DNA from: Methylobacterium sp. J-068
GTDB lineage: Bacteria; Pseudomonadota; Alphaproteobacteria; Rhizobiales; Beijerinckiaceae
Length of the DNA stretch: 64,000 nt
Reading direction: 5' to 3'
Assembly (NCBI RefSeq): GCF_022829445.1
Contig: NZ_JAKSXY010000095.1
Coordinates: 62,001-126,000 of the forward strand
Shown: in pieces, positions 1-7,808 of the stretch
Layout of the letters: each line of letters begins with the position of its first letter
Position numbering within the stretch: position 1 is the stretch's first letter
Notes under the pieces: model-generated
What the model saw: only the letters and a program-made list of their open reading frames with translations
Databases searched by the model: none
Told to the model about the DNA's origin: nothing
Made by a program: the position numbers and the translations under genes

Positions 1-67
1 CCAGGGTCGAGAGCCAGGCATTCCCGAATGGGTCGTAGACCTGATTCCAGGTTGTCACTGTGTTCAC
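1..67 (-). CDS. lldP: L-lactate permease, N-terminal 22 residues only (runs off left edge)
   Basis: Reading leftward from a GTG at 67, the first codons translate as VNTVTTWNQVYDPFGNAWLS. This matches the characteristic start of LctP/LldP lactate permeases (a short lead, then W-Q-V-Y-x-P-x-G and L-S-x-L before the first membrane helix). A purine-rich GGAGGAG lies about 10 nt upstream of the GTG; a second in-frame GTG at 58 is the alternative start. The gene is divergent from the manganese catalase at 339. Known of the family: a 12-14 helix inner-membrane lactate/glycolate-proton symporter. Only the N-terminus is visible, so the identity rests on about 20 residues. Confidence 0.7.
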   Translation of the reverse strand, partial: MNTVTTWNQVYDPFGNAWLSTL

Positions 68-270
68 GGGCGCCAAACTCCTCCAAGCGAACCCGATCTC
101 GCGCCGGGCCTTAGCATCCGTTGCTACCAGAGCGGTTCGACCGGCTCAACGCGCATTAATCATGTATTCAGAGAGTGTTGCACGCGGACATCCGCCGACC
201 CCGGCCGGTGCCGGGCCCCGCGCCGATCGGATCCGCCGACGCGGCGCAGGATCTATCGGGCCGGACACGC

Positions 271-296
271 GGAACATGCACGTCCGGCGACCCGTT
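271..296 (+). promoter_or_regulatory. sigma-EcfG (general stress) promoter of the manganese catalase gene
   Basis: GGAAC at 271-275 and CGTT at 293-296 are separated by 17 nt, which fits the alphaproteobacterial EcfG consensus GGAAC-N16/17-CGTT. The -10 element ends 42 nt before the ATG of the catalase gene, in the right orientation. Inference: PhyR-NepR-EcfG control of the catalase. Confidence 0.7.
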
Positions 297-338
297 CCCT
301 GTCGAGATCCCGAGCGACCGGAAGCGGAGAATTGATCT

Positions 339-1262
339 ATGTTTATGCGCGTTGACAAGCTACAGGCCGAGCTTCCTGCCCCGAAAAGGAAAGATCCGAA
401 CGCCGCGGCGGCCCTGCAAGAACTGCTCGGCGGCAAGTATGGCGAGATGTCGACGCTGGGGAACTACATGTTCCAGAGCTTCAATTTTCGCAGCAAATCG
501 AAACTGCGCCCGTTCTATAGCCTGGTGGCGGCCATCACGGCGGAAGAACTCGGCCATGTCGAGCTCGTCAGCAACGGCGTGGCGATGCTGAACAACGGCC
601 CGGACAACGACGGCGACGAGACGGATGGCGGCGACATCTCGAAGGCGCCGTTCGAGGACATGAAAGACATCCGCCTCGCGGCGGCCTTCCTGTCGAACGG
701 CGGCGGCGTGACCCCGGTGAACAGCAACGGCGCCTCCTGGAACAACGACTTCATCACCACCACGGGCAACGTCGTGGTGGACCTGCTGCACAACTTCCAC
801 CTCGAATGCGGCGCCCGCCTGCACAAGCTGCGCGTCTACGAGACCCTGAAGGACCCGACCGGACGCGAGGTCTGCGGCTACCTCCTGGTGCGCGGCTCGG
901 TCCACGCCCACGCCTACGCCCTGGCGCTGAAGAAGATCACCGGCGTGGAGATCGAGAAGTTCCTGCCGACCCCGAACATCAACCTCGACAAGATCCCCGA
1001 GTGCCAGAAGTACCTGCAGGAGGGCTCGCACCGCCGGCTCTATACCTTCAGCCCCGGCGACTACACCGAGATGGCCGGGATCTGGGGCAACGGCGAGGTG
1101 GCGCTTCCGGGCGACCCGCCGGGCGAACTCAGCGTCGTCGAGGGCATGCCCGAGGGTGGCAAGATCCACCAGCTCACCGGCGTACCGTCGGCCTTCACCC
1201 CGGATTACGCCCCGGAGGAGATGTTCGAGATCGCCGAGAAGCTGACCAAGAAGGCCCGCTGA
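339..1262 (+). CDS. Manganese (non-haem) catalase
   Basis: This gene encodes a 307-residue di-manganese catalase that dismutates hydrogen peroxide to water and oxygen in the cytoplasm. It opens with MFMRVDKLQAELP, the usual start of the family. Likely manganese ligands are visible as Glu36 (GKYGEM), Glu70 and His73 (AEELGHVE), Glu156 (HLECGARLH) and His189 or His191 (VHAHAY) within the ferritin-like bundle. The length is typical of the family (about 270-310). A CGGAGA ribosome site sits 8 nt before the ATG at 339. A perfect EcfG promoter precedes it and a strong intrinsic terminator follows, so it is probably a single-gene stress unit. Confidence 0.95.
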   Translation: MFMRVDKLQAELPAPKRKDPNAAAALQELLGGKYGEMSTLGNYMFQSFNFRSKSKLRPFYSLVAAITAEELGHVELVSNGVAMLNNGPDNDGDETDGGDISKAPFEDMKDIRLAAAFLSNGGGVTPVNSNGASWNNDFITTTGNVVVDLLHNFHLECGARLHKLRVYETLKDPTGREVCGYLLVRGSVHAHAYALALKKITGVEIEKFLPTPNINLDKIPECQKYLQEGSHRRLYTFSPGDYTEMAGIWGNGEVALPGDPPGELSVVEGMPEGGKIHQLTGVPSAFTPDYAPEEMFEIAEKLTKKAR

Positions 1263-1294
1263 GGCACGCTCTCGCGGCGCCGGATACGAAATCG

Positions 1295-1325
1295 AAGGGG
1301 CGGCTCCGAGGGGGAGCCGCCCCTT
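1295..1325 (+). terminator. Intrinsic terminator of the Mn-catalase gene
   Basis: A perfect 13-bp stem (AAGGGGCGGCTCC at 1295-1307 pairing with 1313-1325) with a 5-nt loop ends in TTT. It lies 32 nt after the catalase stop and before the convergent gene ending at 1354, so it may serve both directions. Confidence 0.8.
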
Positions 1326-1353
1326 TCTCGTGAGCCAAAGCCACGACCGGCGT

Positions 1354-2235
1354 TCAGCGCCGCCGGGAGGCGCGCCAGAGCGTCCAAAGGCGGCGCCAGC
1401 GCGGAATCTCAATCACCGTGTTCAGCGGGTCGTAGCCCGGCCGCTCCATCGCGGCGACGTAGGGCTCCACCAGCGCGACGGGCAGGAAGGCGGGGCGGGC
1501 GGCGGGCGCGATGGTGGCGCGCGCCGCCTCGTAGGCCTTGAGATGCCGGCGGGCGAGCGCCCGCAGGTCGGCGGTGGCGCGCAGGAGACCGGGCCCGCCG
1601 CGCCCGGTGACGATGTCCTCGCGGGTCACGCCGTAGGATTTCAGGATGTCGGCGGGCAGGTAGACCTGGCCCGAGCGGGCGTGCCAGGGCAGCGCCCGCA
1701 GCAGGCCGGTGACCCCGTAGGCGACGCCCGCATGGCCGGCGGCCGCGGCCCCACCGGGCTCGACCCCGTCGCAGAGCACGAGGGCGCCGAGGCGGATGAG
1801 CGCCGAGGCGGTCTCGCCGCAATAGCCCTCGAGGTCGTTCACCCGGGGCATCGGGTCCTCGTAGAGGTCGAAGACGCGGGCATCGATGAGGTCGACGAAG
1901 GGCTGGCGCCCGAGCTTGCGCCGGACGATGGCGTCGTCGAGGGCGGCGGCGACGGGATTGGCCTTGACGTCGCCCCGCGCTTCCCCCTGGAGGGCGTCGC
2001 GCCACCATTGCAGGCGGATCTCGCCGGCCATCGGGTTCGAGGCGGCCTCGCGCACGCGCGCGATGGTCAGGCTGAAGGCGATCAGGGCGAAGAGGTGGGG
2101 GCGGGCGCTCGCGGGCGCGAAGAGAGTGGCGAAGTAGCGGTCGGGGTCGCCCTCCCGCACCAGGGCCTCGCAGTGCTGGAAGGCGAAGGCGAGGTTGCCC
2201 TCGATCGCGCCGGCGCGGGTCTCGGACTCCGTCAT
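1354..2235 (-). CDS. Squalene/phytoene-synthase-fold protein, NDUFAF6-like
   Basis: The protein is about 293 residues with a squalene/phytoene synthase fold (for example IRLQWWRDAL, YCGETASALIRLG, YGVTGLLRALPWH). The paired DxxxD motifs of true prenyl synthases look incomplete: the second-motif region reads DILKSYGVTRED and the first is replaced by RVREAASNPMAGEIR. That is more like the mitochondrial complex I assembly factor NDUFAF6 than like a carotenoid enzyme. It is the last gene of the leftward yajC-secD-secF-Mth938 run. The ATG at 2235 is preferred over the TTG at 2241 because GAGGGA lies 9 nt upstream of it. The exact biochemical activity is unknown. Confidence 0.8.
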   Translation of the reverse strand: MTESETRAGAIEGNLAFAFQHCEALVREGDPDRYFATLFAPASARPHLFALIAFSLTIARVREAASNPMAGEIRLQWWRDALQGEARGDVKANPVAAALDDAIVRRKLGRQPFVDLIDARVFDLYEDPMPRVNDLEGYCGETASALIRLGALVLCDGVEPGGAAAAGHAGVAYGVTGLLRALPWHARSGQVYLPADILKSYGVTREDIVTGRGGPGLLRATADLRALARRHLKAYEAARATIAPAARPAFLPVALVEPYVAAMERPGYDPLNTVIEIPRWRRLWTLWRASRRR

Positions 2236-2241
2236 GTCCAA

Positions 2242-2293
2242 GATTCCCTCATACCCAAGATTCCCTCATACTCAGGATTCCCTCATAACCCAG
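2242..2293. repeat. Three tandem 17-bp repeats carrying Shine-Dalgarno cores
   Basis: The 12-mer GATTCCCTCATA begins at 2242, 2259 and 2276, an exact 17-bp period. On the coding (minus) strand each unit reads ATGAGGGAATC and supplies a GAGGGA. The array fills the whole gap between the Mth938 gene and the downstream phytoene-synthase-like gene, and the last copy serves as its ribosome site. Confidence 0.8.
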
Positions 2294-2300
2294 GCCTCCG

Positions 2301-2690
2301 TCATGCGACCGCGATCAGGGCGGCGGCGACCTTGCGGTTCTCCGCCATGAGGATGTTGTAGGTGCGCGCCGCGGCCCCCGTCTGCATCACGTCGAGGCCG
2401 ATGCCACCCTCCTTGAGCCAGCGCCGGAGCGCATCGGGAAAAGGCGCGATCTCGAGCCCGGTTCCGACGAGGAGGAGTTCCACCGCCCCCGCCTCGGCGA
2501 GGATCGGGCGCAGCGCGTTGCGGTCGATGGCCCGGGGCTCGGTCACGTCCCAGGCCCGGATGCCTGCGGGCGTCACCAGGATCGAGCCGCGATGCGACAT
2601 CTCGGCGAAGCGGAAGCCCCCGTTGCCGTAGGCGTCGATGAGGTGGCGCCCGGGAACGAATCCGTCGTGCAGGCTGCCGGGGGACGCCAT
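2301..2690 (-). CDS. Mth938-like domain protein (DUF498), NDUFAF3-type
   Basis: This 129-residue protein consists of a single Mth938-like domain: GFRFAEMSHRGSILVTPAGI at the start, then LLLVGTGLEIAPFP and a C-terminal TYNILMAENRKVAAALIAV segment. Homologues include human NDUFAF3, a complex I assembly factor; the bacterial function is not settled. It starts 8 nt after the secF stop and its ribosome site (GGAG) overlaps that stop, so translation is probably coupled. The fixed neighbourhood with SecDF/YajC in alphaproteobacteria suggests a role linked to membrane insertion of respiratory subunits (inference). Confidence 0.88.
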   Translation of the reverse strand: MASPGSLHDGFVPGRHLIDAYGNGGFRFAEMSHRGSILVTPAGIRAWDVTEPRAIDRNALRPILAEAGAVELLLVGTGLEIAPFPDALRRWLKEGGIGLDVMQTGAAARTYNILMAENRKVAAALIAVA

Positions 2691-2698
2691 GCCGCCCC

Positions 2699-3646
2699 CT
2701 ACTCCGCCGCCTGGGGCACGCGCCCGCCGGCCGGACGCCCTTGCGCCTTCACGCCCGACAGCATCAGGCCGAGATAGATCAGCACCGGCGTCGAGACGAA
2801 GATCGCCGAGTAGGTGCAGATGACGACACCCGCCAGCATCACGATGGCGAAGCCCTTGATCGCCTCGCCGCCGAACAGCACCAGGGCCAGCAGCGAGAGG
2901 AAGGCCGAGGTCGCGGTCATCACCGTGCGCGACATGGTGGAGTTGATCGAGAGGTTGAGGAGTTCCACCGTGGGAATGGTCTTGTAGCGCCGCATCAATT
3001 CGCGGGTCCGGTCGAACACCACCACGGTCTCGTTGAGCGAGTAGCCCACGATGGTGAGGATCGCCGCGATCGAAGTCATGTTGAACTCGATGCGGGTGAT
3101 GACGAAGACGCCGAGGGTCAGCACGATGTCGTGGAGCGTGCCCACGATGGCGCCGAGCGCCAGTTCCCGCTCGAAGCGGAACCAGAGGTAGAACAGCACG
3201 GCCAGCACCGAGAGCACGACACCGATGGTGCCGGACTGGACGAGTTCGCCCGAGACGCGCGGCCCCACGGTCTCGGTGCGGCGGAACTCGTACTCGGCAT
3301 CGAAGGCGGCGTGCGCCTTCTGCATCACCGCCGTCTGGCCCTGCTCGCCCGGCTGGAGGGGGAAGCGCACCAGCACGGTGCCCTCAGCGCCGAGTTCCTG
3401 CACCTCGGTCTCGCCGAAGCCGAAGCCGTTGGCGGTGTGGCGCACGGCCCCCACATCGGCGGATTTCGACTTCGCCTGAAGCTCCACCAGGGTGCCGCCC
3501 TTGAAGTCGATGCCGAAATTCAGCCCGACCGTGAGGAACAGCACCACCGTCGCCACCGACATAAAGGCCGAGAGCGGGAAGGTGAAGCGCCGGAAGCGCA
3601 TGAAGTCGACGTGCGACTCGTCGGGCCAGAGGCGGAGCAGGCGCAT
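2699..3646 (-). CDS. secF: Protein translocase subunit SecF
   Basis: SecF, 315 residues, is the smaller half of the proton-driven SecDF accessory complex that pulls exported proteins through SecYEG. Visible features are an N-terminal helix, then the family signature GLNFGIDFKGGTLVE at about residues 40-55, a periplasmic domain, and five C-terminal helices containing LHDIVLTLG and GYSLNETVVVFDRTRE (the SecF D-x-x-x-x-x-G and N-E-x-x-V-x-F-D-R motifs). The length is normal. It lies 79 nt downstream of secD on the same strand and is followed by the Mth938 gene. Confidence 0.97.
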   Translation of the reverse strand: MRLLRLWPDESHVDFMRFRRFTFPLSAFMSVATVVLFLTVGLNFGIDFKGGTLVELQAKSKSADVGAVRHTANGFGFGETEVQELGAEGTVLVRFPLQPGEQGQTAVMQKAHAAFDAEYEFRRTETVGPRVSGELVQSGTIGVVLSVLAVLFYLWFRFERELALGAIVGTLHDIVLTLGVFVITRIEFNMTSIAAILTIVGYSLNETVVVFDRTRELMRRYKTIPTVELLNLSINSTMSRTVMTATSAFLSLLALVLFGGEAIKGFAIVMLAGVVICTYSAIFVSTPVLIYLGLMLSGVKAQGRPAGGRVPQAAE

Positions 3647-3725
3647 GATCGGTCTCGAAACTCTTGTCCGGGACGGCGGCCGGAAGGGCCGCGTCCGTCC
3701 CCAAATGTCGGCGCGGGGCCGACGA

Positions 3726-5333
3726 TTAGAACGGCAGGGCCTTCGGCCGGGCCATGTTGTACCACAGGGCGATCATCATGCGGGTCAGCGTCACGGCGGT
3801 GATGACCGTGGTGAGGATGCCGAGGATGAACACCACGGCGAAGCCCTTCACGGGGCCGGAGCCGAGGAAGAACAGGATCAGGGCGGCGATCGCCATGGTC
3901 GAGTTCGAATCGATGATGGTGGCGAAGGCCTTGTCGAAGCCCGCCTGGAGCGCCGAGACGATGGAGCGGCCGGCCCGCACCTCCTCGCGCACGCGCTCGT
4001 AGATGAGCACATTGGAATCCACCGCCGTGCCGATGGTGAGCACGATGCCGGCGATGCCCGGCAGGGTCATGGTCGCCTCCAGCACCGACATCAGGCCGAG
4101 GATGAGGCCCACATGGACGATGAGGGCGATGTTGGCGAAGAAGCCGAACACCCCGTAGGTGGCGAACATGAAGACGACGACGAGGGCGCCGGCCACCAGG
4201 GTCGCGAGCTTGCCGGCCTGGATCGAGTCGCGGCCGAGGCCGGGGCCGACCACGCGGCGCTCGACCACGGTGAACTTCGCCGGAAGGGCGCCGGCGCGCA
4301 GCAGCACCGACAGGTCGTTGGCCTGCTGGACCGTGAAGTTGCCGGTGATCTGGCCGGAGCCGCCGGTGATCGGCGTGTTGATGCGCGGCGCGGAGACCAC
4401 CTCGTTGTCGAGCACGATCGCCATGCGGCGGCCGACATTCTCCGAGGTCGCCTGACCGAAGCGCTGGGCGCCCTTCAGGTTGAACTTGAAGCTGACCATC
4501 GGCTCCTGGGTCTGATGGTCGAAGGCCGGCTGCGCGTCGGTAAGATCGCCGCCATCGGCCATGATCCGGCGCTCGACCGGCACCTTGGCGCCCTTCTCGT
4601 CCCGCGACGGCAGCAGGTCGACGTCGCCGGAGGGCGAGTCCGCCAGCATGCGGAACTCGAGCTTGGCGGTGGAGCCGAGGAGCTTCTCCAGGCGCTCCGG
4701 ATTCTGCTCGCCCGGCACCTGGATCAGGATGCGGTCGGCGCCCTGCTGCTGGATCGAAGGCTCGGTGGTGCCCGTCGAGTCGAGGCGGCGTCGGATGACC
4801 TCGATGCCCTGGCTCACCGCGCGGCGGGTGCGCTCGGTTATGCCCGCATCGGTCAGCGCGAGGCGCACGAGGCCGTCGGGCTGCTCGGTGATGTCGAGGG
4901 TGCGTCCGGCGCCCTGGCCGACCAGCGGGTTGGAGATCGGCTGGGCGAGTTCGCGCAGCTTCGGCAGCAGCTTGGCGCGGGCGGCCGCGTCCGCGACGCG
5001 GACCTGGACACCGCGCGGCAGGAGCTGGATGCCGCCCTCGGCGCGCACGCTCTCCTGCTGCAGGATGCGGCGGACATCGTCGCGCAGGACCTTGGCCTGC
5101 GAGGCGACGAGTTCGGCCTGGTCGACTTCGAGGAGGAGCTGCGAGCCACCCTGCAGATCGAGGCCGAGCACGATGGCGCGCTGGGGCACGATCCAGCTCG
5201 GGAACCAGCCCGGCAGGGAGGCCATGAAGCCCTTGCGCTGCTCGGGCGAGAAGAAGCTCGGCACGGCGAGGCTGAGGCCGATCAGGATGACGGCCAGCGT
5301 CGTGACGATCTTGGTTCTCGAGAAGCGCAGCAT
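3726..5333 (-). CDS. secD: Protein translocase subunit SecD
   Basis: SecD, 535 residues. The N-terminal helix is followed by LGLDLQGGSQLLLEVD (the SecD D-L-x-G-G motif). The large periplasmic P1 domain carries IQVPGEQNPERLEKLLG, and the C-terminal half has the transmembrane bundle with GIVLTIGTAVDSNVLIYERV, whose Asp is the conserved proton-path residue. The ATG at 5333 gives MLRFSRTKIVTTLAV, a normal start for the family. It lies between yajC (upstream) and secF (downstream) on the minus strand. A strong hairpin in the yajC-secD gap may set the yajC:secD ratio. Confidence 0.97.
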   Translation of the reverse strand: MLRFSRTKIVTTLAVILIGLSLAVPSFFSPEQRKGFMASLPGWFPSWIVPQRAIVLGLDLQGGSQLLLEVDQAELVASQAKVLRDDVRRILQQESVRAEGGIQLLPRGVQVRVADAAARAKLLPKLRELAQPISNPLVGQGAGRTLDITEQPDGLVRLALTDAGITERTRRAVSQGIEVIRRRLDSTGTTEPSIQQQGADRILIQVPGEQNPERLEKLLGSTAKLEFRMLADSPSGDVDLLPSRDEKGAKVPVERRIMADGGDLTDAQPAFDHQTQEPMVSFKFNLKGAQRFGQATSENVGRRMAIVLDNEVVSAPRINTPITGGSGQITGNFTVQQANDLSVLLRAGALPAKFTVVERRVVGPGLGRDSIQAGKLATLVAGALVVVFMFATYGVFGFFANIALIVHVGLILGLMSVLEATMTLPGIAGIVLTIGTAVDSNVLIYERVREEVRAGRSIVSALQAGFDKAFATIIDSNSTMAIAALILFFLGSGPVKGFAVVFILGILTTVITAVTLTRMMIALWYNMARPKALPF

Positions 5334-5367
5334 CCGCCGGTACCGTCCTGTGTCCGTTGTCTCAAGG

Positions 5368-5401
5368 AGCGGTGCGGGCCCTTGGCCGGGCCCGCACCGC
5401 T
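5368..5401 (-). terminator. Hairpin between yajC and secD (partial terminator or processing site)
   Basis: AGCGGTGCGGGCCC at 5368-5381 pairs perfectly with 5388-5401 (14 bp, 6-nt loop). On the transcribed minus strand it is not followed by a U-tract, so it is more likely an attenuating or mRNA-end-stabilising hairpin than a full terminator. Confidence 0.5.
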
Positions 5402-5414
5402 TCGGGTCGCCCGA

Positions 5415-5750
5415 TCAGGCGGCCTTGACCGGCGCGCCCTTGACGCGAACCTCCGAGATCATGGTGCGCACGACCTTGACGCGGACGTTGGGCGCGATCT
5501 CGACCTCGATCTCCGAGGCCTCGTCGGCGACCTTGGTGACGCGGCCGACGATGCCGCCGGTGGTAACGACCGTGTCGTCGCGGCGCACGTTCTTGACCAT
5601 GCTCTGATGCTCCTTCACGCGGCGCTGCTGCGGGCGGAGGATCAGGAAATACATGATGACGAAGATGAGGACGAACGGCACCACCTGCAAGGCGATGTCC
5701 GCTCCGCCAGCGGCCGAGGTGGCCCCTTGCGCGAAGGCGGGGGTGATCAA
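5415..5750 (-). CDS. yajC: Preprotein translocase subunit YajC
   Basis: YajC, 111 residues, is a small single-span membrane protein of the SecDF-YajC complex. A short periplasmic lead (MITPAFAQGA) precedes the helix VVPFVLIFVIMYFLILRPQQ; the R-P-Q-Q-R-R motif then opens a cytoplasmic domain containing GGIVGRVTKV. The start codon is TTG at 5750: no ATG fits, and GAGGAG lies exactly 8 nt upstream. First gene of the leftward sec operon. The low-efficiency start may limit its synthesis (inference). Confidence 0.93.
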   Translation of the reverse strand: MITPAFAQGATSAAGGADIALQVVPFVLIFVIMYFLILRPQQRRVKEHQSMVKNVRRDDTVVTTGGIVGRVTKVADEASEIEVEIAPNVRVKVVRTMISEVRVKGAPVKAA

Positions 5751-6023
5751 GCGGGTGACTCCTCAAGGATGCGGCCCGCGCCGCCAGACCCTCGGTCGAG
5801 GGGGCGTCCGGGCTCGTCAAAAAGCGCGCGGACTATAGCCAGGGGCTAGTTGAAAGCAACGCCGCCCGGGTGAGGCGAATGGGTCGGGGTCCCGAAATCG
5901 CCGGCCGGGCGGCGATTTATTGGGTTCACGCCCGGGTTCGTGCCGGTTCCCGGCTTCATGCCGGCGGCCCGGCACCGTAAAGGACGGCACCCGTCGCTGT
6001 TCTCCCCGTTCGAGGAGCCGTCC

Positions 6024-6935
6024 ATGACCGCCACGCCCCCCGCCGATGCGGCCGCCCTCGCGGCGCTCTTGCCCGTTCAGGAGTTCTTGCCCGTGCTGGA
6101 GCGGATCGCCGCCGCCCTGGAACGGGCCGCTCCGGCCCCGCGCCCCCCCGTCGACCTGAACGCGGCGGACGCCTTCCTGTGGGGACCGGAGCGCCGGCTG
6201 ATCCCGGTGCCGCGCGTCAATCGCGTGGCGATCGGCCTCCTCACCGGCATCGACCGGGCCCGCGACACCCTGGTCGAGAACACCCAGCGCTTCGCCGCCG
6301 GCCTGCCGGCCAACAATGCGCTCCTCTGGGGCGCGCGTGGCATGGGCAAGTCCTCGCTCGTCAAGGCGGCGCATGCCGAGATCAACGCCGCGCGCCCCGA
6401 GGGCGCCCTGCCCCTGAAGCTCGTGGAGATCCATCGCGAGGACATCGAGGCGCTGCCGGACCTGATGGCGACCCTGCGGGGCGACGCCCATCGCTGGATC
6501 GTCTTCTGCGACGACCTCTCCTTCGATGGCGACGACACCTCGTACAAATCCCTGAAGACGGCGCTCGACGGCGGCATCGAGGGGCGGCCCGAGAACGTGC
6601 TGTTCTACGCCACCTCCAACCGGCGCCACCTCCTGGCGCGGGAGATGGTGGAGAACGAGCGCTCCACGGCGATCAACCCCGGCGAGGCGGTGGAGGAGAA
6701 GGTCTCGCTGTCCGACCGCTTCGGCCTCTGGCTCGGCTTCCACAAGTGCAGCCAGGACGAGTACCTCGCCATGATCCACGCCTACGTGGAGCGCCACGGC
6801 CTGAGCGCCGATGCCGACCGCGTGCGGGCGGAGGCCCTCGAATGGGCGACCACGCGCGGCTCGCGCTCGGGCCGCACCGCGTTCCAGTTCATCCAGGATC
6901 TGGCCGGCCGCCTGGGGCAGCGGTTGGAGGGGTGA
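6024..6935 (+). CDS. DUF815-family AAA ATPase
   Basis: The protein is 303 residues from the ATG at 6024, chosen because GAGGAG lies 6 nt upstream; longer in-frame extensions lack a ribosome site. A P-loop GARGMGKSS is at about residues 103-111, and a Walker B-like VFCDDLSFD follows at about 158-166, then the sensor region FYATSNRRHL. This is the DUF815 ATP-binding family, widespread in proteobacteria and without a firm function. It diverges from yajC, and its operon neighbours do not explain its role. A hairpin after the stop may end the transcript. Confidence 0.88.
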   Translation: MTATPPADAAALAALLPVQEFLPVLERIAAALERAAPAPRPPVDLNAADAFLWGPERRLIPVPRVNRVAIGLLTGIDRARDTLVENTQRFAAGLPANNALLWGARGMGKSSLVKAAHAEINAARPEGALPLKLVEIHREDIEALPDLMATLRGDAHRWIVFCDDLSFDGDDTSYKSLKTALDGGIEGRPENVLFYATSNRRHLLAREMVENERSTAINPGEAVEEKVSLSDRFGLWLGFHKCSQDEYLAMIHAYVERHGLSADADRVRAEALEWATTRGSRSGRTAFQFIQDLAGRLGQRLEG

Positions 6936-6965
6936 GGCCCCGTCCCGCCGCCGGCCCGAACGTGA

Positions 6966-6997
6966 AAGAGGGCAGAGGATGATGCCCCTGCCCTCTT
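6966..6997. terminator. Hairpin between convergent DUF815 and DUF3597 genes
   Basis: AAGAGGGCAG at 6966-6975 pairs with CTGCCCTCTT at 6988-6997 (10 bp, 12-nt loop). It sits between two converging genes and could act in either direction; the T-run is poor. Confidence 0.4.
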
Positions 6998-7042
6998 CCG
7001 GGCGCGACCCCAAGCCGGGCCACGCCAAATTCCCGAAAGGCC

Positions 7043-7459
7043 TCAGTCCTTGAGGTCGGCCGGGACCTTGCCGCCGTTCTCTTCCAGCTTCTTGATCACC
7101 TGCTTGTGCAGCCAGACGTTCATGGTCGCCGAGTCCTCCTTGTCGCCGGTGTAGTGCAGCTCGTCGGCGAGCTGCTTGCGGGCGGTGAGGCTCGAATCGA
7201 GGTCGAGGAGCTTCATCAGGTCGACGATCGAGGTGCGCCAGTTCAGGCTCTGCGAATTCTTCGCCGCCATGCCGTTCAACACCTCCTCGACGTCGACCGG
7301 GCCGCCGGACGCGGTGCCGGTCGAGGCCGGCGCGTCCGAGCCGCCGGCGGAGGGCTGCGCATCCGCCTGGGACGGCGTGCCGTCGGCGGGCTTGGCCTGC
7401 GCGTCGCCGCCGCCGAACGGATGGAGGATCTTGCTGACGATGCTGCCGAGGAGGCTCAT
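7043..7459 (-). CDS. DUF3597 domain protein
   Basis: This 138-residue protein has a DUF3597 layout. A conserved N-terminus MSLLGSIVSKILHPFG is followed by a low-complexity Ala/Pro/Ser linker (about residues 20-50) and a C-terminal globular part with VDVEEVLNGMAAKNSQSLNW and DLMKLLDLDSSLTARKQLA. The C-terminal part resembles LysM-adjacent stress proteins by layout only. There is no signal peptide. Function unknown. A perfect EcfG promoter lies 56-80 nt upstream on the same strand, so it is probably a general-stress protein (inference). Confidence 0.88.
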   Translation of the reverse strand: MSLLGSIVSKILHPFGGGDAQAKPADGTPSQADAQPSAGGSDAPASTGTASGGPVDVEEVLNGMAAKNSQSLNWRTSIVDLMKLLDLDSSLTARKQLADELHYTGDKEDSATMNVWLHKQVIKKLEENGGKVPADLKD

Positions 7460-7514
7460 GACGGGTTTCCCTCAATCTCACGTCGGCGGCCGGTGCCGCG
7501 ACGGTCGGGGTGAC

Positions 7515-7539
7515 AACGGAACTTACCCGGCCCTGTTCC
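7515..7539 (-). promoter_or_regulatory. sigma-EcfG promoter of the DUF3597 gene
   Basis: On the minus strand GGAAC (7539-7535) and CGTT (7518-7515) are separated by 16 nt. The -10 element is 55 nt upstream of the ATG at 7459. The rest of the 349-nt gap to the next gene holds only a 10-bp direct repeat ACGGTGTCCT (7628 and 7643). Confidence 0.68.
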
Positions 7540-7808
7540 CCCAGGGGGACGTATCGCGCGGCGTCCCTCGGCTCGAAACGGCCTCGACATCCGCGGCGCG
7601 ACCTCTCCGCCGACTTGCGAAATCCACACGGTGTCCTCGCTCACGGTGTCCTTGCGATATCCGCCTCCCCCGGGGGCGATCGCGCGATGAATTTGCCAAT
7701 GACTCGGGAAGACATCCGGAGACGAGCGCGAATTCTTGCGCCGGAGCGACGTGCATGCCACTGCGCGGACATCCACTCCCGGACCCGTCCCCGCCCCGGA
7801 ACCCCTCG

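Noticed and set aside
3492..5849. 785-codon forward frame over secD
   Set aside because: Antisense to secD, low complexity, no family features.
5817..7481. 554-codon minus-strand frame over the DUF815 gene
   Set aside because: Shadow of the DUF815 ATPase and DUF3597 genes; no ribosome site or domains.
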